Below, in pieces: positions 7,779-13,138 of a stretch of 13,367 nucleotides of DNA (position 1 is the stretch's first letter; each line of letters opens with the position of its first letter). This DNA is from CAMDBL01 sp964498125 (GTDB lineage Bacteria; Pseudomonadota; Alphaproteobacteria; Rhizobiales; Hyphomicrobiaceae). Under the pieces are notes generated by a model. The model made no database searches and was not told where the DNA came from. It was given only the letters and a program-made list of their open reading frames with translations. The DNA lies in the NCBI GenBank assembly GCA_964498125.1, contig CAZCGE010000100.1, forward strand, positions 1 through 13,367. Direction: 5' to 3'. The translations under genes and the position numbers were made by a program.

Positions 7779-7791
7779 GGGTAGGGGTAGG
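7771..7791 (+). repeat. GGGGTA telomere-like short tandem repeat spanning argB stop
   Basis: After AA come three GGGGTA units and a final GG. The first TA begins the argB stop codon (TAG), and each further unit adds another TAG in its own frame. Three G4 runs plus GG could form a two-tier quadruplex. The run may also be a slippage product at the edge of the accessory region. Confidence 0.8.
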
Positions 7792-7859
7792 TTCATCACC
7801 GCCGTGCCGCGCGTGTCGATCAGAAGCTCGCCCGGGTGCCCGATCAGGCCGCATGTCGC
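7791..7859 (-). pseudogene. Fragment resembling TypA/BipA GTPase
   Basis: Reading the minus strand from 7850 down to 7791 gives GLIGHPGELLIDTRGTAVMN. This closely resembles the conserved C-terminal segment of the ribosome-associated GTPase TypA/BipA (family pattern RGLIGxxGEFLxDTRGTAIMN, from memory). The reading frame is closed by a TAA at 7884-7886, and similarity stops abruptly at the GGGGTA repeat, so only about 20 codons of an approximately 600-codon gene remain. It is best seen as a relic left by rearrangement. The match was made by eye and could be coincidental, but 15 or so agreeing positions in order make that unlikely. Confidence 0.5.
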
Positions 7860-7915
7860 GTTAGCGATTCGGTGGTAGCCATGTTATCGTTGCGCGGCAG
7901 CAAAGAGGACACGTC

Positions 7916-8137
7916 ATGGTGCGGACTCTGGAGGCAGTAATCGAAGAAGGCGGCAGTGTCAGGCTGCTCGAGCCGGTGGAAATCGCCTCGGCACGACGTG
8001 CGCTGGTCACCATCCTGGACGAGGAGCCGAGGCCCGCGGTCGACGAATGCGCGCGCCTTTCCGAGCCCTCGCTCGCCGAGGATTGGAACCGGCCGGAGGA
8101 GGATGCGGCGTGGTCCCATCTGCAGCCGGCGCGGTAG
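7916..8137 (+). CDS. Antitoxin of a type II toxin-antitoxin pair (partner truncated)
   Basis: A 73-residue acidic protein. The start (VRTLEAVIEEGGSVRLLEPV, then RRALVTILDEEP) has the pattern of small swapped-hairpin-like antitoxin N-termini. The end (LSEPSLAEDWNRPEEDAAWSHLQPAR) is a typical toxin-wrapping tail seen next to MazF/PemK or PIN toxins. AAAGAGGA lies 6 nt before the ATG. The toxin start codon lies inside its last codons, 28 nt before the end of the gene, behind GGAGGAGG, so the pair was once translationally coupled. The toxin is now broken, leaving this as an orphan that may still bind DNA or other toxins. The exact antitoxin family is unsure. Confidence 0.75.
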   Translation: MVRTLEAVIEEGGSVRLLEPVEIASARRALVTILDEEPRPAVDECARLSEPSLAEDWNRPEEDAAWSHLQPAR

Positions 8138-8160
8138 TGCTCGTGCCGTTCCCGCTTGCT
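8110..8160 (+). pseudogene. 5' remnant of MazF/PemK-like toxin
   Basis: A GTG at 8110, 7 nt after GGAGGAGG (8095-8102), opens a frame reading VVPSAAGAVVLVPFPLA. This matches the first strand of MazF/PemK-type endoribonucleases (consensus GDVVLVPFPFTD). After 17 codons the sequence turns at 8161 into a palindromic REP element and the toxin's catalytic part is absent. The frame runs on to a stop at 8269-8271 within the repeat. The product would be a 53-residue non-toxin. The frame overlaps the end of the antitoxin gene, as in intact modules. Confidence 0.65.
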
Positions 8161-8273
8161 CGTCATGCCGGCGTCATGGCGTTTGCCATGCTGCGCATGG
8201 ACGGCCGGCACCCACGACGGGCCACAGTCAGAGTTGAAACATGCCGTGGGTCCCGACCTTCGTCGGGATGACG
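8161..8273. repeat. REP doublet (REPIN/BIME-like element)
   Basis: Two REP-like palindromes face each other. The first (8161-8216) begins CGTCATGCCGGC and ends GCCGGCACCCACG, with an internal CATGGC-GTTT-GCCATG hairpin. The second (8245-8273) reads CGTGGGTCCCGAC-CTTC-GTCGGGATGACG. The reverse complement of the second agrees with the outer arms of the first at 10 of 12 and 11 of 13 positions, so the whole 113 bp can fold on itself. Such elements are non-autonomous and are moved by RAYT-type transposases; none is encoded in the window. Confidence 0.8.
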
Positions 8274-8311
8274 AACATGGAACGCAGAATAGAAAAACTT
8301 GGACCTACGAC

Positions 8312-8533
8312 ATGACACACACCCGTATTTCCGCCGACCCCGGTGTGATGATGGGCAAGCCCTGCATCCGCGACACGCGCATCACGGTCGAGCTGATCCT
8401 GCGCAAGCTCGACGCCGGCCGCACGATCACCGACCTGCTCGAAGCCTATCCGCAACTGACGGTGGACGACCTGCGGGCGGCGCTGGCTTTCGCCGCCGAC
8501 TACATGCAGCATGAGACCGTGCTGGCGGCCTAA
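8312..8533 (+). CDS. DUF433 domain protein (antitoxin-like)
   Basis: A 73-residue protein that is almost entirely one DUF433 domain: ISADPGVMMGKPCIRDTRIT, then VELILRKLDAGRTITDLLEAYPQLTVDDLRAALAFAADY. The fold is a helix-turn-helix-type unit, and such proteins are commonly antitoxins paired with DUF5615 PIN-like nucleases encoded directly downstream. Here no such nuclease follows; the next ORF is on the opposite strand and overlaps the stop codon by 3 bases. It is therefore an orphan antitoxin-like gene or has an unrecognised partner. No strong ribosome site is visible before the ATG. The REP doublet ends 38 bp upstream. Confidence 0.85.
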   Translation: MTHTRISADPGVMMGKPCIRDTRITVELILRKLDAGRTITDLLEAYPQLTVDDLRAALAFAADYMQHETVLAA

Positions 8534-8760
8534 GCTGCCGGTAGCTCGCGCTCGTACTGCCTGATTAGAGCATCGTATTGCGAAATCTCGACATCTAGAC
8601 TTGCAATCAATTCGCTGGTCATATCGACGTGGTGCCTGCCCGTCCCGGTCCCAATCCGTCGCGTTGCGCGATAGGCCGCCAGATCCTCGGCGGTTCGGTC
8701 ACGCTCGCGTCGGCACGTCTGCATGTGCAGCCGCTTTAGTTCGTCGAGTGTCGTGAGCAT
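8530..8760 (-). CDS. Small hypothetical protein
   Basis: A 76-residue ORF, not recognised. It is mostly helical and charged, with heptad-like helices at both ends (LTTLDELKRLHMQTCRRERDRTAEDLAAYRA and SELIASLDVEISQYDALIRQYERELPAA) joined by a Gly/Arg/His loop. GGAG lies 7 nt upstream of the ATG at 8760; an upstream TTG at 8766 is possible. It ends tail-to-tail with the DUF433 gene, overlapping it by 4 nt including both stop codons. The position within a toxin-antitoxin-rich island fits a TA or accessory protein, but nothing in the sequence proves it. Confidence 0.5.
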   Translation of the reverse strand: MLTTLDELKRLHMQTCRRERDRTAEDLAAYRATRRIGTGTGRHHVDMTSELIASLDVEISQYDALIRQYERELPAA

Positions 8761-8894
8761 CAGCAAGCTCCATATGGTGTTGATTGAGGAGCATAGCCGA
8801 TTCGAACCGCCGGAGCCGCGCGGTGTGGCTTACCGGAGGTCAGGCAGTACTCAACCACCCATGAAATGCTTGCCCTTGACGCGACCGCGTAACC

Positions 8895-9200
8895 CTACTC
8901 GTCCGCCGGTAATTCCCCGAGCTTCTTCACCCGCGCACCATGCACGATGCGCGCGATCTCGATGCCATCGCGTGCCGGCAGCGATCGATAGAAGATCGTA
9001 TAGCGATACTTCCGCAGAGGTCGACGAAACAAGCCGGGCTCGTCGGTCACGGTCCCTGTCCTTGGATCGCGCTCACACTGGTCGATGGCATCGACGATGG
9101 CCCTGCGCACGCGCTCTGCACCCTGTGGGCTGCGCGGAATCAGGTAGGCGCGGATGCCCTCGAGATCAGCAAGGGCACGCGGCGAGAAGCGAACCGTCAT
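8895..9200 (-). CDS. RelE/ParE-family toxin
   Basis: A 101-residue toxin of the ParE branch. The N-terminal helical hairpin (VRFSPRALADLEGIRAYLIPRSPQGAERVRRAIVDAIDQC) and strand-rich second half (GLFRRPLRKYRYTIFYR, then IEIARIVHGARV) match the family pattern. ParE members poison DNA gyrase, whereas RelE members cleave mRNA on the ribosome. The absence of an obvious RelE-type catalytic set favours ParE. Its ATG overlaps the antitoxin stop by 4 nt (ATGA), so translation is coupled. The pair looks intact. The C-terminal VKKLGELPADE is normal in length. Confidence 0.9.
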   Translation of the reverse strand: MTVRFSPRALADLEGIRAYLIPRSPQGAERVRRAIVDAIDQCERDPRTGTVTDEPGLFRRPLRKYRYTIFYRSLPARDGIEIARIVHGARVKKLGELPADE

Positions 9201-9421
9201 GCCCAGGGACGACGGAGCACGGCATCGACCGCAGCATCAGTCGCGTACTCGCCCCGGTCCAGTTCAGCCGTTCCCTCTCGCACCAGTTGCCGTTCGGTGT
9301 CAGTCAACCGATAGAGGTCATCCTCGGCCGCGATCTCTTCGAGAACTTCGGCTACATATTGCTGCCGCTCGGCGGAAAGCGCCTTCACCTTCTCGATCGC
9401 CTCTTCCAGAACCTTGATCAT
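9197..9421 (-). CDS. ParD-like antitoxin of the ParE-type toxin
   Basis: A 74-residue acidic protein directly upstream of the toxin gene and overlapping it by 4 nt. It starts with a helix (MIKVLEEAIEKVKALSAERQ, then QYVAEVLEEIAAED) and ends with a tail (TERQLVREGTAELDRGEYAT, then DAAVDAVLRRPWA) typical of antitoxins that wrap ParE-family toxins. It lacks a clear ribbon-helix-helix ParD start, so the DNA-binding type is uncertain. AGGA lies 7 nt before the ATG. A perfect 6-bp inverted repeat 34 bp upstream is a candidate self-regulation site. Confidence 0.8.
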   Translation of the reverse strand: MIKVLEEAIEKVKALSAERQQYVAEVLEEIAAEDDLYRLTDTERQLVREGTAELDRGEYATDAAVDAVLRRPWA

Positions 9422-9454
9422 CTTCTCATCCTGGCAACTCTGACCAGCCGTTTA

Positions 9455-9469
9455 AATCGAAGCTCGATT
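9455..9469. promoter_or_regulatory. Candidate operator of the parDE-like pair
   Basis: AATCGA-AGC-TCGATT is a perfect 6-bp inverted repeat preceded by the AT-rich TTTAAA, a rare composition in this GC-rich region. It lies 34 bp upstream of the antitoxin start, where toxin-antitoxin operons usually bind their own antitoxin complex. It also lies in the gap shared with the divergent nucleotidase gene. Confidence 0.4.
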
Positions 9470-9572
9470 GCCGGTGCCTGGGCGGGGGTCGACACGGCCG
9501 ACACCGATGCCCTTGACGATTCCCTGTCGCCGTGGTGTCCCTGCCATATAGCTAGTTTTGGCACCAAGGCCA

Positions 9573-10334
9573 ATGGCACAGTATGACAAACCAGCGGCTG
9601 GCGACGGGCTGGACGGGCAGGACCAGCCCCCCGCGTCGCCCCCGCGCGCCTTCGCCCGCACCCGCGTCTGGATCTTCGATCTCGACAACACGCTCTATCC
9701 GGCCGACTGCAACCTGTTTGCCCAGATCGATCAGAAGATGGGCGAGTTCGTCGGCCGCCTGCTGGGCGTGCCGTTCGCGCAGGCCCGCCACCTGCAGAAG
9801 ACCTACTACAAGCAGTTCGGCACGACGCTGAATGGCCTGATGACGGTGCACAAGATCGACCCCAAGCCGTTCCTCGACTACGTGCACGACATCGACTTGA
9901 CGCCGGTCAAGGCGCACCCGGAGCTGCGCGCGGCGATCGACGCCCTTCCCGGCCGCAAGCTGATCTACACCAATGGCTCGCGCCGCCATGCCGAGCGCGT
10001 GGCGGAAAAGCTCGGCGTGCTCGACCTGTTCGAGGACATCTGCGACATCGTCAGCTCGAACTACACGCCCAAGCCCGAGGCCGCCGCCTATGACGCCATG
10101 CTCGAGGCGCACAATGTCGATCCTTCGGTGTCGGCCATGTTCGAGGACATGCCGCACAATCTGGAAGCGCCGCACGCGCTCGGCATGACCACGGTGCTGG
10201 TGCATTCGAGCTACTTCGATCATCCCGTGCAGCTGCAGATCAAGCGCTGGCGGCAGCCACCGCAACACGTGCACCACATGACCGAGGATTTGCGTGGTTT
10301 CCTGGAAGATGTGCGGACGGCCAAGACGCCGTGA
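9573..10334 (+). CDS. Pyrimidine 5'-nucleotidase (HAD superfamily)
   Basis: A 253-residue HAD phosphatase of the SDT1-like pyrimidine 5'-nucleotidase group, predicted to remove the phosphate of UMP/CMP-type nucleotides. Motif I is FDLDNTLYP with nucleophile D36 and acid/base D38; motif II is LIYTNGS; motif III supplies Lys in SNYTPKPEAAAYDAML; motif IV is MFEDMPHNLEAPHALGM. The cap domain lies between motifs I and II (NLFAQIDQKMGEFVGRLLG onwards, with HLQKTYYKQFGTTLNGLM). The ATG at 9573 is preferred over a TTG at 9558. This gene commonly sits near argB in Hyphomicrobiales; here it is separated by the toxin-antitoxin region. Its stop overlaps the next gene's GTG start. Confidence 0.92.
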   Translation: MAQYDKPAAGDGLDGQDQPPASPPRAFARTRVWIFDLDNTLYPADCNLFAQIDQKMGEFVGRLLGVPFAQARHLQKTYYKQFGTTLNGLMTVHKIDPKPFLDYVHDIDLTPVKAHPELRAAIDALPGRKLIYTNGSRRHAERVAEKLGVLDLFEDICDIVSSNYTPKPEAAAYDAMLEAHNVDPSVSAMFEDMPHNLEAPHALGMTTVLVHSSYFDHPVQLQIKRWRQPPQHVHHMTEDLRGFLEDVRTAKTP

Positions 10335-11335
10335 GCGGGCTGCCGGTCCGCGGCCATCTTCGCCTGGCGCGCGCGCATGGCGGCGGCATGCTGTCCAGCG
10401 TATATCCAGCAGTCGCCATTCACACCTGGTCGCATCCCTTGCCCTTCTTTTGTCCCGATACGCCTGATCTTCCCCTCCCGCCCGGCCATCGGTTTCCGGC
10501 CGCCAAGTATCGAATGCTGCGCACCCGCATCCTGCGGGACGGCATCCTCGATGACGTGGGACTACTGCCCTCGCCGCCGGCCAGCGTCGAGGACCTCCAG
10601 CGCGCGCATGATCCGGAGTATATAGCGGCCGTGCTCGGCGGCACGCTGACGGCGGACAAAGAGCGCCGCATCGGCCTGCCCTGGAGCCAGGTGTTGGCGG
10701 CGCGCTCGCGTGCCACCGTCGGCGGCGCCGTGGCCGCGGCGCGCGCGACGCTGGCGCATGGCCTATCCGGTCAGCTTGCGGGCGGCACGCACCACGCGCA
10801 TCACGGTTTCGGCTCGGGCTATTGCGTGTTCAACGATCTCGCCGTCGCCGCACTGTCGCTGATCGCTGAACGACGCGCGCGGCGCATCGCCATTCTCGAT
10901 CTCGACGTGCATCAGGGCGATGGCAATGCCGCGATCCTGACGCCGCATTCCGCCGTTCTGGTCATCAGCGTGCATGCGGAGAAGAATTTTCCGTTTCGCA
11001 AGGTGCCGTCCAGCCTCGACGTCGGATTGCCCGATCACACCGGCGATGAGGACTATCTGCGCACGCTGGCCGACGTGCTGCCGGCTGTCGAATCCTTCAA
11101 GCCAGACCTCCTGCTCTACCTCTCCGGCGCCGATGCCTTGGCCAGCGACCGGCTCGGCCGGCTCGACCTGACGCTGGATGGACTGATGCAGCGCGATCGG
11201 CTGGTGTTTGAGATGTGCCGGCGCCGGGCCCTTCCCGTATCGATCGCCATCGGCGGCGGTTACGCCGATCCCATCGGCGACAGCGTTGAGGCCTATGCCA
11301 ACACCTTCCGCGCGGCGCGGGAAATTCTGGGTTGA
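10331..11335 (+). CDS. Histone deacetylase superfamily protein (acetyl-lysine/acetylpolyamine deacetylase-like)
   Basis: A protein of up to 334 residues with the arginase/deacetylase fold. All active-site elements are seen (numbering from the GTG): the catalytic His pair in GGTHHAHH (H154, H155), zinc ligands in LDLDVHQGDGNA (D192, H194) and in SGADALASDRLG (D268), and the transition-state Tyr in GGGY (Y311). It is therefore likely an active Zn-dependent amidohydrolase on acetylated protein, acetylpolyamine or a similar amide; the substrate cannot be read from sequence. The GTG at 10331 overlaps the nucleotidase stop (GTGA), suggesting coupling. An ATG at 10388 would remove 19 poorly conserved residues and is a reasonable alternative. 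Confidence 0.92.
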   Translation: MSGLPVRGHLRLARAHGGGMLSSVYPAVAIHTWSHPLPFFCPDTPDLPLPPGHRFPAAKYRMLRTRILRDGILDDVGLLPSPPASVEDLQRAHDPEYIAAVLGGTLTADKERRIGLPWSQVLAARSRATVGGAVAAARATLAHGLSGQLAGGTHHAHHGFGSGYCVFNDLAVAALSLIAERRARRIAILDLDVHQGDGNAAILTPHSAVLVISVHAEKNFPFRKVPSSLDVGLPDHTGDEDYLRTLADVLPAVESFKPDLLLYLSGADALASDRLGRLDLTLDGLMQRDRLVFEMCRRRALPVSIAIGGGYADPIGDSVEAYANTFRAAREILG

Positions 11336-11365
11336 TTCGGGCGGCGTGGCGCAATGGACACGGCA

Positions 11366-11384
11366 GGCGTTCAATGTTGACGCC
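11366..11384. terminator. Weak hairpin after the deacetylase gene
   Basis: GGCG and CGCC arms flank TCAA-TG-TTGA, giving about eight base pairs with one bulged T. It lies 30 bp after the deacetylase stop. There is no U-tract, so it could equally be an operator-like dyad before the secreted-protein gene. Confidence 0.25.
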
Positions 11385-11451
11385 AGCCACTGGCCGCATC
11401 GCCTCGCATCGGCGTAGTGTTCGCGGATATCAGCAGAAAGGGAGCCTGACA

Positions 11452-11724
11452 ATGAGCAGCTTCAATCGCGTCGTTGCCGTTTGCGCCTTGACCGCCGGCA
11501 TTGTGGCGTCGGCAAGTGTTGCAATGGCGCAGGCCAAGAAATGTGTGTTGGCCGGTGGCACCGCAACGATGATCACCGAGGACCTGGCCAAGTTCATGGC
11601 CGAGGCCGCACTGAAGAATTCGATCAGCGGCATGGGCGCCACCGCATCCGGCAAGATCAATATGAAGTGCCAGCCGGAAACCGGCCTCACCAACTGCACA
11701 GCCCGCCAGCGCGCCTGCAAATAG
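11452..11724 (+). CDS. Small secreted four-cysteine protein
   Basis: A 90-residue protein with a clear Sec signal peptide: NRVVAVCALTAGIVASASVAMAQA, with predicted cleavage near AMA-QA around residue 25. The mature part is about 65 residues, with four cysteines (KKC, MKC, NC, AC) that could make two disulfides in the periplasm. The end (TGLTNCTARQRACK) places three of the four cysteines in the last 25 residues. GAAAGGGAG lies about 8 nt upstream of the ATG. I recognise no characterised family; similar small secreted proteins are annotated as hypothetical. The gene ends in a strong hairpin. Confidence 0.8.
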   Translation: MSSFNRVVAVCALTAGIVASASVAMAQAKKCVLAGGTATMITEDLAKFMAEAALKNSISGMGATASGKINMKCQPETGLTNCTARQRACK

Positions 11725-11732
11725 CGCGCTGG
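11706..11732 (+). terminator. Stem-loop terminator overlapping stop codon
   Basis: CCAGCGCGC and GCGCGCTGG form a perfect 9-bp stem around a 9-nt loop. The TAG stop of the secreted-protein gene straddles the loop and the first base of the 3' arm. A short TTT follows after GG. Stem strength and position fit an intrinsic terminator, possibly serving the convergent gene at 11764 as well, though the U-run is poor. Confidence 0.6.
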
Positions 11733-11763
11733 GGTTTGATGCCCGGGGATATGGGGCCGCGGT

Positions 11764-12276
11764 TCAAGCCACGGCGGGTATGGCCGCCGATGTCTCCCGC
11801 GGCTCCATCAACAGGTCCAGCTCGGCCTTGGCGCTGTCGATGCGCCGTGCCATGGCCTGGAAATATTCGAGGACCTCGGCCGGCAATTCCGACGTCGCGT
11901 AACGGTCCGCATGATAAATGCGGGCCAGCGCGAGATGCGCATCACAGACCTTGGCCCGATCCGCTGTCTTGGCAACTTTGAGCGCAGTGAAGGCGTCGCT
12001 TTTTTCGAGCATCTTGAGCCGTCGCTCCAGATGATCGGGCTGCGCCTGCTTGCAGGGGCGCACCATGGCGATTGCGGTCTTGCCCAGCACCATTTCGCCG
12101 CTGACGGCACATTCGAAGTCGACGAACGGATCGGGTCCGCTGAAGGCATCCTTCAGAGTCTGCTCACGCTGGATGAGAACTGTTCCTTTCAACTCGGCGC
12201 CATCAAGCAGGCGCACTTCGACAAGGATGGACGTGCTGTTCTGGCGCTTCCAAGCAACCATGTTCGCGCCTGACAT
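11764..12276 (-). CDS. Degenerate J-domain protein with N-terminal beta domain
   Basis: A 170-residue protein. Residues about 16-75 look like a small beta-barrel/Sm-like unit (ILVEVRLLDGAELKGTVLIQ, LKDAF, PFVDFECAVSGEMVLGKTAIAMVRP). Residues about 94-155 follow the J-domain pattern: DAFTALKV, helix II AKVCDAHLALARIYHADRY, then a long helix EVLEYFQAMARRIDSAKAEL. The HPD tripeptide, which J proteins need to stimulate Hsp70 ATPase, reads HAD (122-124) here. It may thus be a J-like protein with altered or lost DnaK stimulation. The ATG at 12276 has AGGGAGG 10 nt upstream; an in-frame ATG at 12330 lacks this. It is convergent with the secreted-protein gene. Confidence 0.75.
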   Translation of the reverse strand: MSGANMVAWKRQNSTSILVEVRLLDGAELKGTVLIQREQTLKDAFSGPDPFVDFECAVSGEMVLGKTAIAMVRPCKQAQPDHLERRLKMLEKSDAFTALKVAKTADRAKVCDAHLALARIYHADRYATSELPAEVLEYFQAMARRIDSAKAELDLLMEPRETSAAIPAVA

Positions 12277-12492
12277 GCCGTGAGGACCTCCCTTGACCGC
12301 GCCTATTCGCGACCGGGACAGTGCACGCAATGCATGTTGGGTTGCTTAAGATAATCGTTGCAAATCTCTGCAATTGGATAAGGCAGCCGATCATGATCAT
12401 CCCGTGCATGGGCAACTGAACGCGCCGGGCTGTGAGGGTTGCCCGCCAGCGGCATGCTGCGTACGCTGCATTTTGGTCCACCTCAATGCGAG

Positions 12493-12507
12493 AGACCCGG
12501 CGGGTCT
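12493..12507. terminator. Hairpin downstream of mazF-type gene
   Basis: AGACCC-GGC-GGGTCT is a perfect 6-bp stem with a 3-nt loop, beginning 14 bp beyond the toxin stop on the minus strand. No U-run follows on either strand. It may stop or stabilise the toxin-antitoxin transcript. Confidence 0.35.
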
Positions 12508-12521
12508 GACCCCATCGAGCC

Positions 12522-12848
12522 CTACTCCCCCTCCTCCGTGAACATCTCGACCAGCGTTGCACTCACGGCGCTGGCGGTGGCGGCTTCCAGCTTGCCGAGG
12601 CGGTGCATGAGCCGGGACTTGTCCACGGCGCGAAGTTGATCGAGTGCAATTTGGCCATCGACGCCGCGGAAGCGGCAGGCGACACGCGACGGCCAGCGCT
12701 TCGACGTGGAGGTCAGCGGCGCAACGACGACGGTGCGCAGCGCGCGGTTCATGCTGTCAGGAGAGATGATTGCCCCCGGGCGCGCTTTCGCGATCTCCGA
12801 GCCTTCGGTCGGCTCGAGGCGGATCAGGTAGACGTCGAAGCGCTTCAT
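12522..12848 (-). CDS. mazF: MazF/PemK-family toxin endoribonuclease
   Basis: A 108-residue protein with the MazF/PemK fold: first strand KRFDVYLIRLEPTEGSEIAK, followed by the conserved ARPGAIIS containing the catalytic Arg, then VVVAPLTSTSKRWPSRV with the conserved Thr/Ser, and GQIALDQLRAVDKSRL as the late strand and helix. Members cleave single-stranded mRNA at short sequences. Its ATG overlaps the antitoxin stop by 4 nt (ATGA). An in-frame ATG 10 codons upstream (12878) lies inside the antitoxin gene and adds a non-conserved stretch, so it is not preferred. The full-length ORF and intact motifs suggest an active toxin. Confidence 0.92.
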   Translation of the reverse strand: MKRFDVYLIRLEPTEGSEIAKARPGAIISPDSMNRALRTVVVAPLTSTSKRWPSRVACRFRGVDGQIALDQLRAVDKSRLMHRLGKLEAATASAVSATLVEMFTEEGE

Positions 12849-13114
12849 TTGCGCTTCGCCCGGTCCGGCCAGCTCCATTCCGCGTCGTCGAAGGCGTTGG
12901 GGAAATCACCCAGCAGCGACTCGGCCGAGGCGGCGTCCGCGAAGCCCTGCGACCAGCCAGCCCTGGGGATGGACCTGGTCCGCGCGGCCTTCAACACGAT
13001 CTCCTGGCCGCGCACCGCCATCTCGATGCCGCCCTCGAGCCCGCACTGCTCGATGACGGCCTTGGGCAATCGGATGCCCTTGGAATTGCCGATGCGGACA
13101 AGGTCGATCTTCAT
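12845..13114 (-). CDS. mazE: MazE-family (AbrB/SpoVT-type) antitoxin
   Basis: An 89-residue protein. Residues 1-50 are the AbrB-type swapped-hairpin DNA-binding domain (MKIDLVRIGNSKGIRLPKAV, then IEQCGLEGGIEMAVRGQEIVLKA). The rest is the acidic, tryptophan-containing toxin-binding tail (GDFPNAFDDAEWSWPDRAKRK). The gene lies upstream of mazF and overlaps it by 4 nt, which gives coupled synthesis and an antitoxin excess. An AT-rich palindrome lies 25 bp upstream of the start. The ribosome site is poor (no clear GGAGG before ATG). Confidence 0.92.
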   Translation of the reverse strand: MKIDLVRIGNSKGIRLPKAVIEQCGLEGGIEMAVRGQEIVLKAARTRSIPRAGWSQGFADAASAESLLGDFPNAFDDAEWSWPDRAKRK

Positions 13115-13138
13115 GATAGGGCCCGCTGTGTGAGAAAA

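Noticed and set aside
6290..7864. Forward ORF of 524 codons through the start of the Clp_N gene and argB
   Set aside because: Its composition (Arg/Gly/His-rich, RRPRRRPADRGHAEA-type) is an out-of-frame shadow of argB.
8790..8850. Possible tRNA on the minus strand (GGTTCGAATC reads like a T-loop)
   Set aside because: The flanking bases do not form a 5-bp T-stem and no matching acceptor or anticodon arms could be drawn.
8723..9586. Long forward ORF of 287 codons across the ParE-type pair
   Set aside because: It is the antisense of two well-supported overlapping TA genes, and its Arg/Ser/Pro-rich translation is the usual shadow of GC-rich coding DNA.
12331..12521. Possible small gene or RNA between the J-like and mazF genes
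   Set aside because: Only short dyads (TTGCA-AATCTC-TGCAA and the 12493-12507 hairpin) are seen, with no coherent ORF or RNA fold that I can support.
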